From assembly GCA_003712125.1 (NCBI GenBank), contig RHLF01000001.1:682001-746000 (forward strand): a stretch of 64,000 nt of DNA, written 5' to 3'. The translations under genes were made by a program, and so were the position numbers. The notes under the pieces are model-generated. The model saw only the letters and a list, made by a program, of their open reading frames with translations, made no database searches and had not been told where the DNA came from. Below are positions 1 to 8,215 of the stretch, one piece after another; within the stretch, counting starts at the first letter, position 1, and each line of letters opens with the position of its first letter. This DNA is from Allomuricauda sp. (GTDB taxonomy: Bacteria > Bacteroidota > Bacteroidia > Flavobacteriales > Flavobacteriaceae).

Positions 1-171
1 ATACCTATGGTTGTTGTCTAATAGCGATTTTTTGGTCTTAAACGGGCTTTGTGGCGTAATCACGAACCAAACCTCATCCAAATCGGAGAATTCAACCATA
101 TGGTTGGCAATTACCAAATGCCCCACATGTATTGGGTTAAAGGTTCCGAAATAAAGTCCTATTCTTTTCAT
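1..171 (-). CDS. nadD: Nicotinate-nucleotide adenylyltransferase, N-terminal part
   Basis: This is the 5' part of a leftward gene; the rest lies outside the window. The 57 visible residues begin MKRIGLYFGTFNPIHVGHL, the nucleotidyltransferase signature (GTFNP plus a HxGH motif) that binds ATP in NadD. The enzyme makes deamido-NAD from nicotinate mononucleotide and ATP in the cytoplasm. The start at 171 matches the usual family N-terminus. An in-frame ATG at 183 would add MALA and sits 2 nt after an AGGAGG, an unusual sequence in a lineage that rarely uses Shine-Dalgarno pairing. A DUF559 gene and then gmk and the YicC gene lie upstream on the same strand, so transcription probably comes from the YicC side. 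Confidence 0.9.
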   Translation of the reverse strand, partial: MKRIGLYFGTFNPIHVGHLVIANHMVEFSDLDEVWFVITPQSPFKTKKSLLDNNHRY

Positions 172-189
172 TGCTAATGCCATTACCTC

Positions 190-588
190 CTAAGAAGAAG
201 GTATAAGGGGAGGTGTATCACCGTTCGCTTCAAATTGTTGAATATAGTCTTCAATGACCCATAATACATGGTCCATATCTTCATGGACTTTTTGGTCAGA
301 AAAGCGAAGAACATGAATCCCCAGTTGATTCAAACGCCTGGTCTTTATTACATCTTTCTTCCAAATCTCTTCCAATTCGTGGGAATAACCATCCAATTCT
401 ATAGCCAGGCATAACTTACCACAATAGAAATCGACAATGTATTCATCAATAGGTTTTTGTCTGTGAAAATCATACCCGCGCATTTGATGCCCTTTTAATT
501 TCTGCCATAAACGTATCTCAGATTTTGTGGCATTGTTTCTGAGATGTCTGGCGAGGGCCTTGAGCTTCGGGTTGTATTTCACGAACAT
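190..588 (-). CDS. DUF559 endonuclease-like protein
   Basis: The product of about 132 residues matches the DUF559 family, small proteins with a restriction-endonuclease-like fold related to very-short-patch repair nucleases. Family marks are the N-terminal ARHLRNNATKSEIRLWQ helix, the RGYDFHRQKPI strand, the VDFYC and LAIELDGYSH segment with candidate acidic/active residues, and the late VLRFSD strand. The ATG at 588 fits the family start; a TTG at 609 would add seven residues. It sits between gmk and nadD in the same direction. DUF559 genes are often lone, mobile-looking genes; the natural target is unknown and nuclease activity is inferred from fold only. Confidence 0.8.
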   Translation of the reverse strand: MFVKYNPKLKALARHLRNNATKSEIRLWQKLKGHQMRGYDFHRQKPIDEYIVDFYCGKLCLAIELDGYSHELEEIWKKDVIKTRRLNQLGIHVLRFSDQKVHEDMDHVLWVIEDYIQQFEANGDTPPLIPSS

Positions 589-640
589 GCTTACCAACTT
601 ATCCCTCAAATCCTTTTCAAAAGGGAATCGAAAGAATTAA

Positions 641-1234
641 TTATTCCTTTTTCGGCTTTTCAACATTGACAAAATCAGCCACCAATTGATGCGATTCTTC
701 TAGCGCCTTCTCCAATTCATAATTCTTAATAATCTTATCAAACTGCGGGGCAGTCGCCAGTTCAACAGAAGCCTTTGCTATACGCATATTTATTTTGTCG
801 TCGTCTTCGGTGCTTCTTTTTTTGAGCCGGATCTTCAATTCATCAACACTTGGTGGTTTTACAAATACAGCCAAGGTCTGTTCGGGAAATTTTTTCTTAA
901 TCCGCAACCCTCCAGCCACGTCGATATCGAAAATTACATTTTTTCCTTCTTCCCAAAGCCGTTCCACCTCACTTTTCAGGGTTCCGTAAAAGCAGTCACG
1001 ATATACTTCTTCCCATTCCAAAAAATCTTCATTCTTGATATGGTTCTTAAATTCAGAAGTTGACATGAAATAATAGTGCTGCCCTTGCTTTTCTTTTCCC
1101 CGTCGAGGTCGGGAAGTAGCCGAGACCGAAAACGCCAAATTTAATTCGGGTTGTTGCAACAAATGTCTTACAATAGTTGTCTTGCCACTACCCGAAGGCG
1201 CTGAAAAAATTATCAGTTTACCCCCCTTGCTCAT
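641..1234 (-). CDS. gmk: Guanylate kinase
   Basis: The 197-residue protein phosphorylates GMP to GDP with ATP in the cytoplasm. The P-loop is at residues 11-19 (SAPSGSGKT). It is followed by the GMP-binding SATSRPRRGK and QHYYFMS segments and by the VIFDIDVAGG strand, all diagnostic of Gmk, and the length is normal. Its ATG overlaps the stop codon of the YicC gene by 4 nt (ATGA), so the two are translationally coupled. YicC-gmk-nadD is a common Bacteroidota order. Confidence 0.97.
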   Translation of the reverse strand: MSKGGKLIIFSAPSGSGKTTIVRHLLQQPELNLAFSVSATSRPRRGKEKQGQHYYFMSTSEFKNHIKNEDFLEWEEVYRDCFYGTLKSEVERLWEEGKNVIFDIDVAGGLRIKKKFPEQTLAVFVKPPSVDELKIRLKKRSTEDDDKINMRIAKASVELATAPQFDKIIKNYELEKALEESHQLVADFVNVEKPKKE

Positions 1235-2088
1235 AATACATTGAGCATTTGTTCCTTTATTTTCTCAAGCTCATCTTTCATTTGAACCACCAATTGTTGC
1301 ATAGGGGCAAAGTTTGCTTTTGAGCCTATGGTATTGATCTCTCGACCAATTTCTTGACAGATGAAGCCCAACTTTTTACCATTGGACTCCTTGGAATCCA
1401 ACGTAGATTTGAAGTAGGCCAAATGGTTGGCAAGTCGCACCTTTTCCTCGGTGATATCATACTTTTCCAAATAATAAATGAGTTCTTGCTCAAAACGATT
1501 GGCATCGACTTCTACCTGAAGTTCAGAAACGGCTTTTTCCAATTTTTCACGAATGGTGGCCAAACGATCTGGATCAATGGCTTTTATTTGGTCAAGGAGT
1601 GCTTCAATATTACCAATGCGCAAATTGAAATCGTCTTCAAGAACCTTACCCTCGGTCAGTCTAAAATTGTTAATGGCGCTAAGCGCTTTTTTTAATGCCT
1701 CTTGAATCGCCTTAAATTCAGATTCATTGATGTCACCACCATTGGTCTTCAAGGTATCGGGAAGACGCAAGGCCATTTCAAGTAATTTTAGATCATCGCC
1801 ATCTGTAATCTCTTTTAGCTGTTGCATATACTCTTTTACAACACCCTGATTTACCTCGGTGGTTGTTTCTTCTCCCGTGATTTCAACATGTAAGGAAAAA
1901 TCAACTTTTCCACGCTGTAAGGATTCCGAAATTGCCTTACGGAGCTCCAATTCCTTTTCCCGATAGCTTTGTGGTAATCTTGCGTTGATATCAAGATTTT
2001 TGCTGTTGAGTGATTTGAGCTCTACCGTAATTTTTTTGGAAGGAAGCTGAATGGCATGTTTGCCAAAGCCGGTCATAGACTTAATCAT
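1231..2088 (-). CDS. YicC/YloC family endoribonuclease
   Basis: The 285-residue protein has the YicC N-terminal signature (MIKSMTGFGK, then LKSLNSKNLDINARLP) and the C-terminal DUF1732 signature (GKKLGFICQEIGREINTIGS). The middle is helical and charged. YicC proteins are cytoplasmic RNA-degradation factors with endoribonuclease activity in enterobacteria and Bacillus. The gene heads the leftward group with gmk, the DUF559 gene and nadD. A 42-bp gap separates it from the SdpI-like gene upstream, so it may have its own promoter or be read through from the sugar operon. Confidence 0.92.
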   Translation of the reverse strand: MIKSMTGFGKHAIQLPSKKITVELKSLNSKNLDINARLPQSYREKELELRKAISESLQRGKVDFSLHVEITGEETTTEVNQGVVKEYMQQLKEITDGDDLKLLEMALRLPDTLKTNGGDINESEFKAIQEALKKALSAINNFRLTEGKVLEDDFNLRIGNIEALLDQIKAIDPDRLATIREKLEKAVSELQVEVDANRFEQELIYYLEKYDITEEKVRLANHLAYFKSTLDSKESNGKKLGFICQEIGREINTIGSKANFAPMQQLVVQMKDELEKIKEQMLNVL

Positions 2089-2130
2089 AGAAAATCAACG
2101 AATTTTGGCAAAGGTAATTAAATTGGGTAC

Positions 2131-2481
2131 TTATTTAGGATTGCCGTTCTTATCAAACTTACTGTTCAATTTAGTTTCACACCAATACATACCTACTCCA
2201 ATTCCAATTAACGTAGAAAAAAGCATAACCATCATTGCATTGTCGGGAAAGGCGAAATAAAGGATAAGACTGATTGTAGCCAGCGCAAAACCGAGCCTAA
2301 TGAACATAAATGCCCCTAAACTATTGGCATAATCCCAAATTTCTTGATGGGACATACTCCTTCTCGTTCTGTAACCGTAGAAATAATTGATTTTTTTTGG
2401 CGGATACTTCGACCATAAGAATCCACAAACCAAAAAAATGCATGGGGTAAGGAGTAATCCAACCAATAATTCCCAATCCAT
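2131..2481 (-). CDS. SdpI-family small membrane protein
   Basis: The 116-residue protein is predicted to have three membrane segments: about residues 5-25, 55-75 and 80-100. Between the first two lies YFYGYRTRRSM followed by WDYANSLGA, the conserved loop of the SdpI/YhfL family (GYRT, W, AN). Bacillus SdpI gives immunity to the SdpC toxin, but most family members have no known job. Its start is 2 nt downstream of the DUF1080 stop, so it is likely the last gene of the sugar operon. No toxin gene is adjacent, so immunity is not supported here. Confidence 0.75.
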   Translation of the reverse strand: MDWELLVGLLLTPCIFLVCGFLWSKYPPKKINYFYGYRTRRSMSHQEIWDYANSLGAFMFIRLGFALATISLILYFAFPDNAMMVMLFSTLIGIGVGMYWCETKLNSKFDKNGNPK

Positions 2482-2482
2482 A

Positions 2483-3277
2483 TTATAGTTCCCGTACCCA
2501 AATATTGCGATAACTCACCCGGCTATTGTCTTGATGGTCTTGTAATTTTAAGGGGCCCTTGCCATGGGCCGGATTCTTGGGCCAGCCTATATATTCTGTA
2601 GTACCTTTTATTTCGACATGATCCTGTACCAAAACCCCATTATGGATTACCGTCAAAGTACCTGATTTGATCTTATCACCGGTACTATTGAAATACGGGG
2701 CATGGTAAATAATATCATAGGTATTCCATTCACCGGAAGGTACCGACGCCATGGCCAATGGTATGTGCTGTTTGTAAATCGACGCAACTTGCCCATTAAC
2801 ATAGGTAGGATTATCATTATTGTCAAGTACTTGAACTTCATACCTATTGTTCAAAAACACACCACTATTGCCTCGACTCTGATTTTCACCTTGGATCACC
2901 GCTGGGGAACGCCACTCGAGATGCAATTGCAGGCTTCCAAAATTTTGCTTGGTTTGGATATCACCTGTTTTGTCGGCAACGGTCATGCTGCCATCATCAT
3001 TCAAATGCCATTTTGCCGCCGTACTATCACGTGAGCTGATCCAATTGTCCAAATTCGAACCATCAAAAAGCACAATAGCATCGCTAGGCACCTTATTAGT
3101 GTCAAGGGTCACTTTTGGTGGCACGGGTTCATAACGTTCTGTTTCCTCAGGTTTTGTCGGTTCCTGTACTGAATCTTGTACAGTGGTCTCTTGATCAGCC
3201 GAATTTTTGTTTTTAACCTTATGCTGGCAAGATGCCAAAACCAGCGTGCCGAACACCAATAGCAATGCCTGTTTCAT
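2483..3277 (-). CDS. DUF1080 lipoprotein, predicted 3-keto-disaccharide hydrolase
   Basis: The product is a 264-residue lipoprotein. The start at 3277 gives a clean signal peptide with lipobox (VLASC, about residue 16), followed by a charged linker of about 50 residues. The rest is one DUF1080 jelly-roll domain. Seen in it are IVLFDGSNLDNWIS, a sandwich core with LHLEWRSP, NSGVFLNNRYEVQVLDN and a closing LQDHQDNSRVSYRNIWVREL. DUF1080 proteins act on 3-keto-glycosides, cleaving the bond after another enzyme has oxidised C3. It follows a paralogue by 1 nt and is probably anchored in the periplasm or on the surface. The exact substrate cannot be read from sequence. Confidence 0.88.
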   Translation of the reverse strand: MKQALLLVFGTLVLASCQHKVKNKNSADQETTVQDSVQEPTKPEETERYEPVPPKVTLDTNKVPSDAIVLFDGSNLDNWISSRDSTAAKWHLNDDGSMTVADKTGDIQTKQNFGSLQLHLEWRSPAVIQGENQSRGNSGVFLNNRYEVQVLDNNDNPTYVNGQVASIYKQHIPLAMASVPSGEWNTYDIIYHAPYFNSTGDKIKSGTLTVIHNGVLVQDHVEIKGTTEYIGWPKNPAHGKGPLKLQDHQDNSRVSYRNIWVREL

Positions 3278-3278
3278 A

Positions 3279-4016
3279 CTATAGTTTCTTAATTTTGATG
3301 TTGCGATAGGAAACAATATCTCCATGGTCTTGAAGTCCGATCTTTCCTAGGGGATAATTGCCAAAACCCTCCCATGTGGCAAACTTTGAATCTGCCACCA
3401 TAGCATTCCAGGCATCTCCGTTTACGGCAAATTCGATAATTTTTGTTCCGTTTTGAACCACACTACCTTCATTGGTTTTATGGTTAATGGTAAGTTCGAC
3501 GGTATTCCATTCCCCAGCTGGATTGGTGACGTCTTCAGCGGGTGCAACCATATCATATAAAGCGCCCGCTTGGCGGTTGGGTCCGTTCTTCGCATCGGGA
3601 TGCCCCATATTATCCAATACCTGAATTTCAGGGCCTGTTTCATAGGGCTGTCCGTACTTTTCGTCTTCGAATACCCCCCAAAAAATACCACTGTTGCCAT
3701 TGGCTGCAATGCGCCATTCCAAAGACAAAACAAAATTTTCGAATTCTTGGTCGGTCACAATATTGTAACTGGCACCCTGGGGCCTTTCAGCCGGTGGGTA
3801 AAAGACCATGGCACCATCTTCAAGTTTCCAGGGTTCGCCCATCGCTCCAGCTCCGTAAAAATGCCATCCCTCAAATGAGCTACCATCAAATAAGGTTATC
3901 CATTCATTTTCCATTGTTTCTTCTTCGGCAACTTCAGAGACGACTTCAGTTTCCTTTGGTTTGTCTTTACATGCAAAGACTGCAAGTACGATCAATAGCA
4001 CTATTGTTTTCTTCAT
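3279..4016 (-). CDS. DUF1080 lipoprotein, second copy
   Basis: This 245-residue paralogue of the downstream gene also has a lipoprotein signal (MKKTIVLLIVLAVFAC) and a single DUF1080 domain starting ITLFDGSSFEGWHFYG. Characteristic segments are LSLEWRIAANGNSGIFWG, PEIQVLDNMGHPD and the C-terminal GKIGLQDHGDIVSYRNIKI. It lacks the long acidic linker of its neighbour. Its ATG overlaps the stop of the epimerase gene by 4 nt. Two non-identical DUF1080 proteins side by side suggest two linkages or two anomers are handled, which is inference. Confidence 0.88.
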   Translation of the reverse strand: MKKTIVLLIVLAVFACKDKPKETEVVSEVAEEETMENEWITLFDGSSFEGWHFYGAGAMGEPWKLEDGAMVFYPPAERPQGASYNIVTDQEFENFVLSLEWRIAANGNSGIFWGVFEDEKYGQPYETGPEIQVLDNMGHPDAKNGPNRQAGALYDMVAPAEDVTNPAGEWNTVELTINHKTNEGSVVQNGTKIIEFAVNGDAWNAMVADSKFATWEGFGNYPLGKIGLQDHGDIVSYRNIKIKKL

Positions 4017-5074
4017 AACCCCAATATTTTTTTAAGTTGTTCTTTGTCAATTTCCGCACCGGCAAAATCATCAAATGTCTTTTGCGTTGCTTCAATTATA
4101 TGGTCAGCAATAAATTTCGCTCCCTCTCTTGCACCCTGCTCGGGACTTTTAATCACACATTCCCATTCCATTACCGCCCATACATCACAACCGTACTGGG
4201 TCAGTTTTGAAAATATAGTTTTAAAGTCTATTTGTCCATCGCCCAAAGAGCGGTAACGCCCGGCACGGTCAGCCCAATCATTATATCCACCAAAAGCACC
4301 TTTCTTACCAGTTGGGTTAAATTCTGAATCCTTGACATGAAAAGATTTGATAAATTCATGGTAGTGGTCAATGTAGGTAATGTAGTCTAACTGCTGTAGC
4401 ACAAAATGACTGGGATCATATAAAATATTGACACGCTTATGATTGCCTGTGGCCTCCAAAAAACGTTCAAAGGTATCGCCGTCGTGCAAGTCTTCTCCTG
4501 GGTGGATCTCATAACAAACATCAACCCCTTCCTTATCAAAATGATTTAATATGGGAAGCCAACGGTTTGCCAATTCTTCAAAGCCCATCTCAACCAACCC
4601 AGCTGGGCGCTGCGGCCAAGGGTGTGCAGTATGCCAAAGCAAAGCCCCTGAAAATGTTGCATGGGCCTTTATCCCTAACCTTCTGCTTGCCGTTGCCGCT
4701 TTTTTTACCGTTTCGATGGCCCATTGGGTACGTTCTTTGGGTTTGCCCTTGAGCTCATCAGGTGCGAAGTTGTCAAACATGATATCGTAGGCAGGGTGAA
4801 CCGCTACCAATTGCCCTTGCAGGTGGGTAGATAGCTCCGTTATTTCCAAACCATAGGAGTTGATCTTTCCCTTGAGCTCATCGCAATAGTCTTGGCTTTC
4901 GGCTGCAAGATCTAAATCAATCAGAAACTTTTCCCAAGTAGGAATTTGGATGCCCTTATAGCCTAGGCCAGAGGCCCACTCGCAAAGCCCATCCAACGAA
5001 TTGAAGGGAGGCTGACTATCTACAAACTGGGCCAAAAACACAGCTGGCCCCTTAATTGTTTTCATGTTACCCAT
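4013..5074 (-). CDS. Sugar phosphate isomerase/epimerase family TIM barrel
   Basis: The 353-residue protein belongs to the xylose-isomerase-like TIM-barrel superfamily. Visible metal and substrate regions are the VCYEIHPGEDLHDG strand, the LYDPSHFVLQQLDY strand, SFHVKDSEF and a late VMEWECVIKSPEQGAREGAKF segment. These supply Glu, Asp, His and Glu ligands expected for a divalent metal. It has no signal peptide, so it is cytoplasmic. It is first in the leftward operon with two DUF1080 genes, and probably isomerises or dehydrates a keto-sugar product. An ATG at 5065 is an alternative start. The divergent 113-bp space to the ASCH gene should hold its promoter. Confidence 0.85.
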   Translation of the reverse strand: MGNMKTIKGPAVFLAQFVDSQPPFNSLDGLCEWASGLGYKGIQIPTWEKFLIDLDLAAESQDYCDELKGKINSYGLEITELSTHLQGQLVAVHPAYDIMFDNFAPDELKGKPKERTQWAIETVKKAATASRRLGIKAHATFSGALLWHTAHPWPQRPAGLVEMGFEELANRWLPILNHFDKEGVDVCYEIHPGEDLHDGDTFERFLEATGNHKRVNILYDPSHFVLQQLDYITYIDHYHEFIKSFHVKDSEFNPTGKKGAFGGYNDWADRAGRYRSLGDGQIDFKTIFSKLTQYGCDVWAVMEWECVIKSPEQGAREGAKFIADHIIEATQKTFDDFAGAEIDKEQLKKILGL

Positions 5075-5187
5075 GTATCAAATTTCAAGAATTAAAACCT
5101 ATATTTAGAAAATAAACCAATGCTTAGCTTCGTTTTTCAAAGTACTAAAAATAGCGTTAATCCGATAGCCACCTAAACAAATTATTT

Positions 5188-5652
5188 ATGGAAAACGCCT
5201 CTGCCAGAAATCTCTGGGGCGACTTTTTGGATGCCCACCTTGAATTTGTCGATGAAGATGCACCCAGGGTTGGTCATTTTTGCGATAATGAAAAGGATGC
5301 CAATAGGTGTGCAGAGCTGGTCATGAAGGATATCAAACGGGCCACTTCACACTCTTTATTGGGCCTACAATACCGCGAAGAGCCCATGCCCAAAATCGGT
5401 GACTTTTTTGTGGTGACCGATTGGAAGGGAACCGCAAAATGCATCATCCGCACCACTTCGGTAAAGCTACTGCCCTATTTTGCCGTTCATGCTGAGCACG
5501 CACGCCTGGAAGGGGAAGGCGATAAAAGTTTGGAGCAATGGCGCACTACCCATTGGGACTACTACACCAGGGAATTGGAGCCTTTTGGCCGACGGCCCCT
5601 GGAAAGCATGATCGTCGTTTTTGAGCGTTTCGAAAAGGTGTTTTCTAGATAA
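5188..5652 (+). CDS. ASCH domain protein
   Basis: The 154-residue cytoplasmic protein is a single ASCH domain. ASCH folds resemble PUA domains and are proposed to bind RNA or modified nucleosides; one group hydrolyses N4-acetylcytidine. Family marks are the YREEPMPKIGDFFVVTDWKG segment, in which the G-D-x-x-x-V strand leads into TAKCIIRTTSV, then the W-x-x-x-H-W pattern near residue 122 and a C-terminal MIVVFERFEKVF strand. It stands alone between two leftward operons and converges with a small membrane protein gene 4 nt away. Confidence 0.82.
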   Translation: MENASARNLWGDFLDAHLEFVDEDAPRVGHFCDNEKDANRCAELVMKDIKRATSHSLLGLQYREEPMPKIGDFFVVTDWKGTAKCIIRTTSVKLLPYFAVHAEHARLEGEGDKSLEQWRTTHWDYYTRELEPFGRRPLESMIVVFERFEKVFSR

Positions 5653-5656
5653 TCTT

Positions 5657-5842
5657 TCAAATCAAACCGAAAGCATCAAGTAATAGAAGTAATCCTGCAA
5701 AAACTAGAATCAATCCGCTTCCAATACCGGAAACAGAGGTTATATCAGAATCGGACGCTTTATTTTTTCTGAAGTACTGATAAACCTTTACTCCAAAAAA
5801 AATCAATGTTCCACTTAAAACAAGTTTGGCCAATAGTTCCAA
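5657..5842 (-). CDS. Small membrane protein, unrecognised
   Basis: This is an ORF of 61 codons with a TTG start; no ATG or GTG is available in frame. Two hydrophobic segments are visible (about residues 2-20 and 41-60), separated by a basic patch YFRKNKAS. I do not recognise the family. It ends 4 nt from the convergent ASCH gene and begins 34 nt downstream of the Gfo/Idh/MocA stop, so it could be the tail of that operon. Length, hydrophobic pattern and position favour a real gene, but the non-ATG start keeps confidence moderate. Confidence 0.5.
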   Translation of the reverse strand: MELLAKLVLSGTLIFFGVKVYQYFRKNKASDSDITSVSGIGSGLILVFAGLLLLLDAFGLI

Positions 5843-5875
5843 ATCAGCAATAACTATATAAGTGCTAATTTTTTC

Positions 5876-7012
5876 TTAGTCCATATCCACCCAAACATTT
5901 CCCTGTTTGTGTGACGCCACCGTGTTTTCAATAAAATTCATACCGCGGACCCCATCGGTCATCGTCGGGAATTCTCCATCATTATAGGCCTCCCCGCGAA
6001 TCGCCTTGGCCGCACCCAAATAGATATTGGCCATCGAGTCAAAAATTCCTTCGGGATGTCCTGGAGGTAATTTGGTACCGTCCAACGACAATTTGGAGTT
6101 GTATTCATGCCCGGGTTTGAAGACCTGAAGGGGTTTACCTTCGGTGAAATAGTACAGGAAGTTGGGTTTTTCCTGCTCCCAAACAAAACCACCCTTTTCG
6201 CCATAAATGCGAATCGCCAAACCGTTTTCCTCACCAGTAGCCACTTGGCTGGCACGAATTACGCCTTTCACATGGGCTCCCATTCGAATGAGTACTGTGC
6301 CATCGACATCCATTTGGTTGTCTTCATAGAGGTAATTGAAATCACACAGCAATGATTTTACTTGAAGCCCTGTGGTGAATTCAAGTAGATTGAACGCATG
6401 CACCCCAATATCACCCATACAAGAACTGATGCCTGCTTTGGCAGGGTCAAGCCGCCATACCGAAGACCTTTTTTCTTTGTCATGAATTATGGGATTGATC
6501 CATCCCTGATAATAGCGGGCATCCACTTTATGGATCTTGCCGAGTTCCCCATTTTTTATCATTTCGCGCATCTGACGCACCATGGGATAGCCCGTATAGG
6601 TATGGGTCAGGGCAAATACTTTACCTGATTTTTCATGGGATGTTTGAAGCTTTTTGGCCTCGGCATAGTCCATGGTCATGGGCTTCTCGCAAATCACGTG
6701 AAACCCATTGTCAAGTAATTTTTTAGCCATTGGAAAATGCAGAAAATTTGGCGTTTGCACCGAACACACTTGAATGCGTTCCTCTTCCGGCAGTTTCAAT
6801 TCTTCCTCAATGAGGGTATCAAAATCTTTGTAAATACGGTTGGTTGGAATGTCGATTTCCCTGGCAAAAGCCATGCTCTGCTCATGGTCGGGATTAAAAA
6901 CGGCGCCAACGATTTGATAATTGTCATTGATATGTGAGGCTACACGGTGTAAAACGCCAATAAGGGAATCGCCTCCTCCCCCTAAAATTCCAAGTCTAAT
7001 TTTTTTGGGCAT
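5876..7012 (-). CDS. Gfo/Idh/MocA family NAD(P)-dependent oxidoreductase
   Basis: The 378-residue cytoplasmic enzyme starts with a Rossmann fold (IRLGILGGGGDSLIG, residues 5-19) and has the family CEKPMTMDYAEAKKL motif near residue 110, whose Lys is catalytic. Later parts include a substrate-domain GDIGVHAFNLLEF. Members oxidise or reduce sugars, inositols and 3-keto sugars with NAD(H) or NADP(H). It is the last large gene of the leftward operon of two permeases, DinB and an exported TIM-barrel protein. Context suggests reduction or re-oxidation of the imported sugar. It has no Tat signal, unlike the two other members in this window. Confidence 0.9.
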   Translation of the reverse strand: MPKKIRLGILGGGGDSLIGVLHRVASHINDNYQIVGAVFNPDHEQSMAFAREIDIPTNRIYKDFDTLIEEELKLPEEERIQVCSVQTPNFLHFPMAKKLLDNGFHVICEKPMTMDYAEAKKLQTSHEKSGKVFALTHTYTGYPMVRQMREMIKNGELGKIHKVDARYYQGWINPIIHDKEKRSSVWRLDPAKAGISSCMGDIGVHAFNLLEFTTGLQVKSLLCDFNYLYEDNQMDVDGTVLIRMGAHVKGVIRASQVATGEENGLAIRIYGEKGGFVWEQEKPNFLYYFTEGKPLQVFKPGHEYNSKLSLDGTKLPPGHPEGIFDSMANIYLGAAKAIRGEAYNDGEFPTMTDGVRGMNFIENTVASHKQGNVWVDMD

Positions 7013-7022
7013 CTGTTCTGTT

Positions 7023-8192
7023 TTATGCTTTTGATGAATTTCTTTTCTTCATGTATAGGTTCAATCCAATAAATAATACAATTAAAATAGCGGGTAGGAC
7101 CGACATAATCTTTAGCGCCTCGTTGGCACTGGCATTGTCAATAATATTCCCCATAATCGGCAATACAACTGAAACGGAAAGCATTCCGGCACCCCCCATA
7201 ATGGATAAGCCCAAGGCACCACTTTCGGGGATGTATTCAGCCACAAACGAAATCATGGTCGGCCAAAAGAATGTTATTCCTACAGCAAAAATAGCCGCTG
7301 CCAAAAAGGTCATCGGCCCGGTGGTCAAGGTCAATAACCAAAGACCCAAAAAAGCGAATACCGAGGAAAATAACAGCATACCCTCAGGTTTTAATCGATG
7401 TACGACCTGACCTGCAAAAGCACGACCTATGGCCATAATGCCATTGATAAAAGCCAGCACCAATAAGGGTACGGCTACTGTAGATTTCAGTAAGGATTCA
7501 ATACGTTGGTTGGTACCCAACTCTGTTGCCGCGGTCAAGAACATGCATAGGACCATGAACAAGAACAAGGGCTTACCAACACTAGACCACATTTTACCCG
7601 TACTAACGCCCATTTTGACCCGCTCGGTAACAGGAAATTGCTGACCTAGGAACATAAAGCCGTAGACCACCAACGGAATAAAAAGGGTGCCGACCATAAC
7701 CTGCCAGCTCAATCCCATAACGTCCATTACCAGCCATCCCACAATTGAGCCAACTACAATTCCTCCTGGAAACCATACATGGAAACGATTCAGCATTTTG
7801 GTCTTATTGTTGGGGTACATTGATGCAATCATCGGATTCAAGGCCGCTTCGACCATCCCATTTCCGATACCCACAAAAAGCGTGGCAAGGAACAACGACG
7901 TTTGGTCTTTGGCCAAAATGGTCCAAACGATGCCAATGGCGTGTGTTATAAAGGCGATCCATGTTATTTTTTTGATGCCCAAAGAATCTACCAAGGGACC
8001 TCCAATAATCATGGCCAAGGTAAACCCCCAAAAAGCTGGCGTAAACGCCCAGCCTATTTGTTCGAGGGTAAGACCCACCCCTTCCGGACCAAAAACGGTC
8101 TCTAGTCTAGCCCGAATGGCAAAAGTCATTGCAGTGACCAAAAGTGCCACGCATGATGCTATAAACAGTCGGTTCTTATTCATATTATCCAT
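7023..8192 (-). CDS. MFS transporter
   Basis: The 389-residue inner-membrane protein has 12 predicted helices in two bundles. Helix 1 starts near residue 9 and the central loop lies around residues 190-210 (TERVKMGVSTGKMW). The GGPLVDSLGIKKI loop between helices 2 and 3 is the usual MFS G-x-x-x-D motif. It resembles sugar/H+ symporters of Bacteroidota catabolic clusters, but the substrate is not readable. It lies 10 nt upstream of the dehydrogenase and 23 nt downstream of the second permease, in one operon. An ATG at 8183 is an alternative start. Confidence 0.87.
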   Translation of the reverse strand: MDNMNKNRLFIASCVALLVTAMTFAIRARLETVFGPEGVGLTLEQIGWAFTPAFWGFTLAMIIGGPLVDSLGIKKITWIAFITHAIGIVWTILAKDQTSLFLATLFVGIGNGMVEAALNPMIASMYPNNKTKMLNRFHVWFPGGIVVGSIVGWLVMDVMGLSWQVMVGTLFIPLVVYGFMFLGQQFPVTERVKMGVSTGKMWSSVGKPLFLFMVLCMFLTAATELGTNQRIESLLKSTVAVPLLVLAFINGIMAIGRAFAGQVVHRLKPEGMLLFSSVFAFLGLWLLTLTTGPMTFLAAAIFAVGITFFWPTMISFVAEYIPESGALGLSIMGGAGMLSVSVVLPIMGNIIDNASANEALKIMSVLPAILIVLFIGLNLYMKKRNSSKA

Positions 8193-8215
8193 ATCTGAAA
8201 AAGTTATTTAGTTGG

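Noticed and set aside
183-200. Classical Shine-Dalgarno control of nadD
   Set aside because: AGGAGG is present, but spacing to the likely ATG at 171 is too long and to the ATG at 183 too short, and this lineage rarely uses such sites.
190-588. DUF559 gene as part of a restriction or defence system
   Set aside because: No methylase, specificity or other defence gene lies nearby; it stands alone among housekeeping genes.
2131-2481. SdpI-like protein as immunity to a local toxin
   Set aside because: No toxin-like gene is adjacent and the gene lies in a sugar operon.
3542-4018. Long rightward open frame opposite the second DUF1080 gene
   Set aside because: The translated sequence is basic and has no domain or signal, and it lies wholly over a well-supported gene on the other strand.
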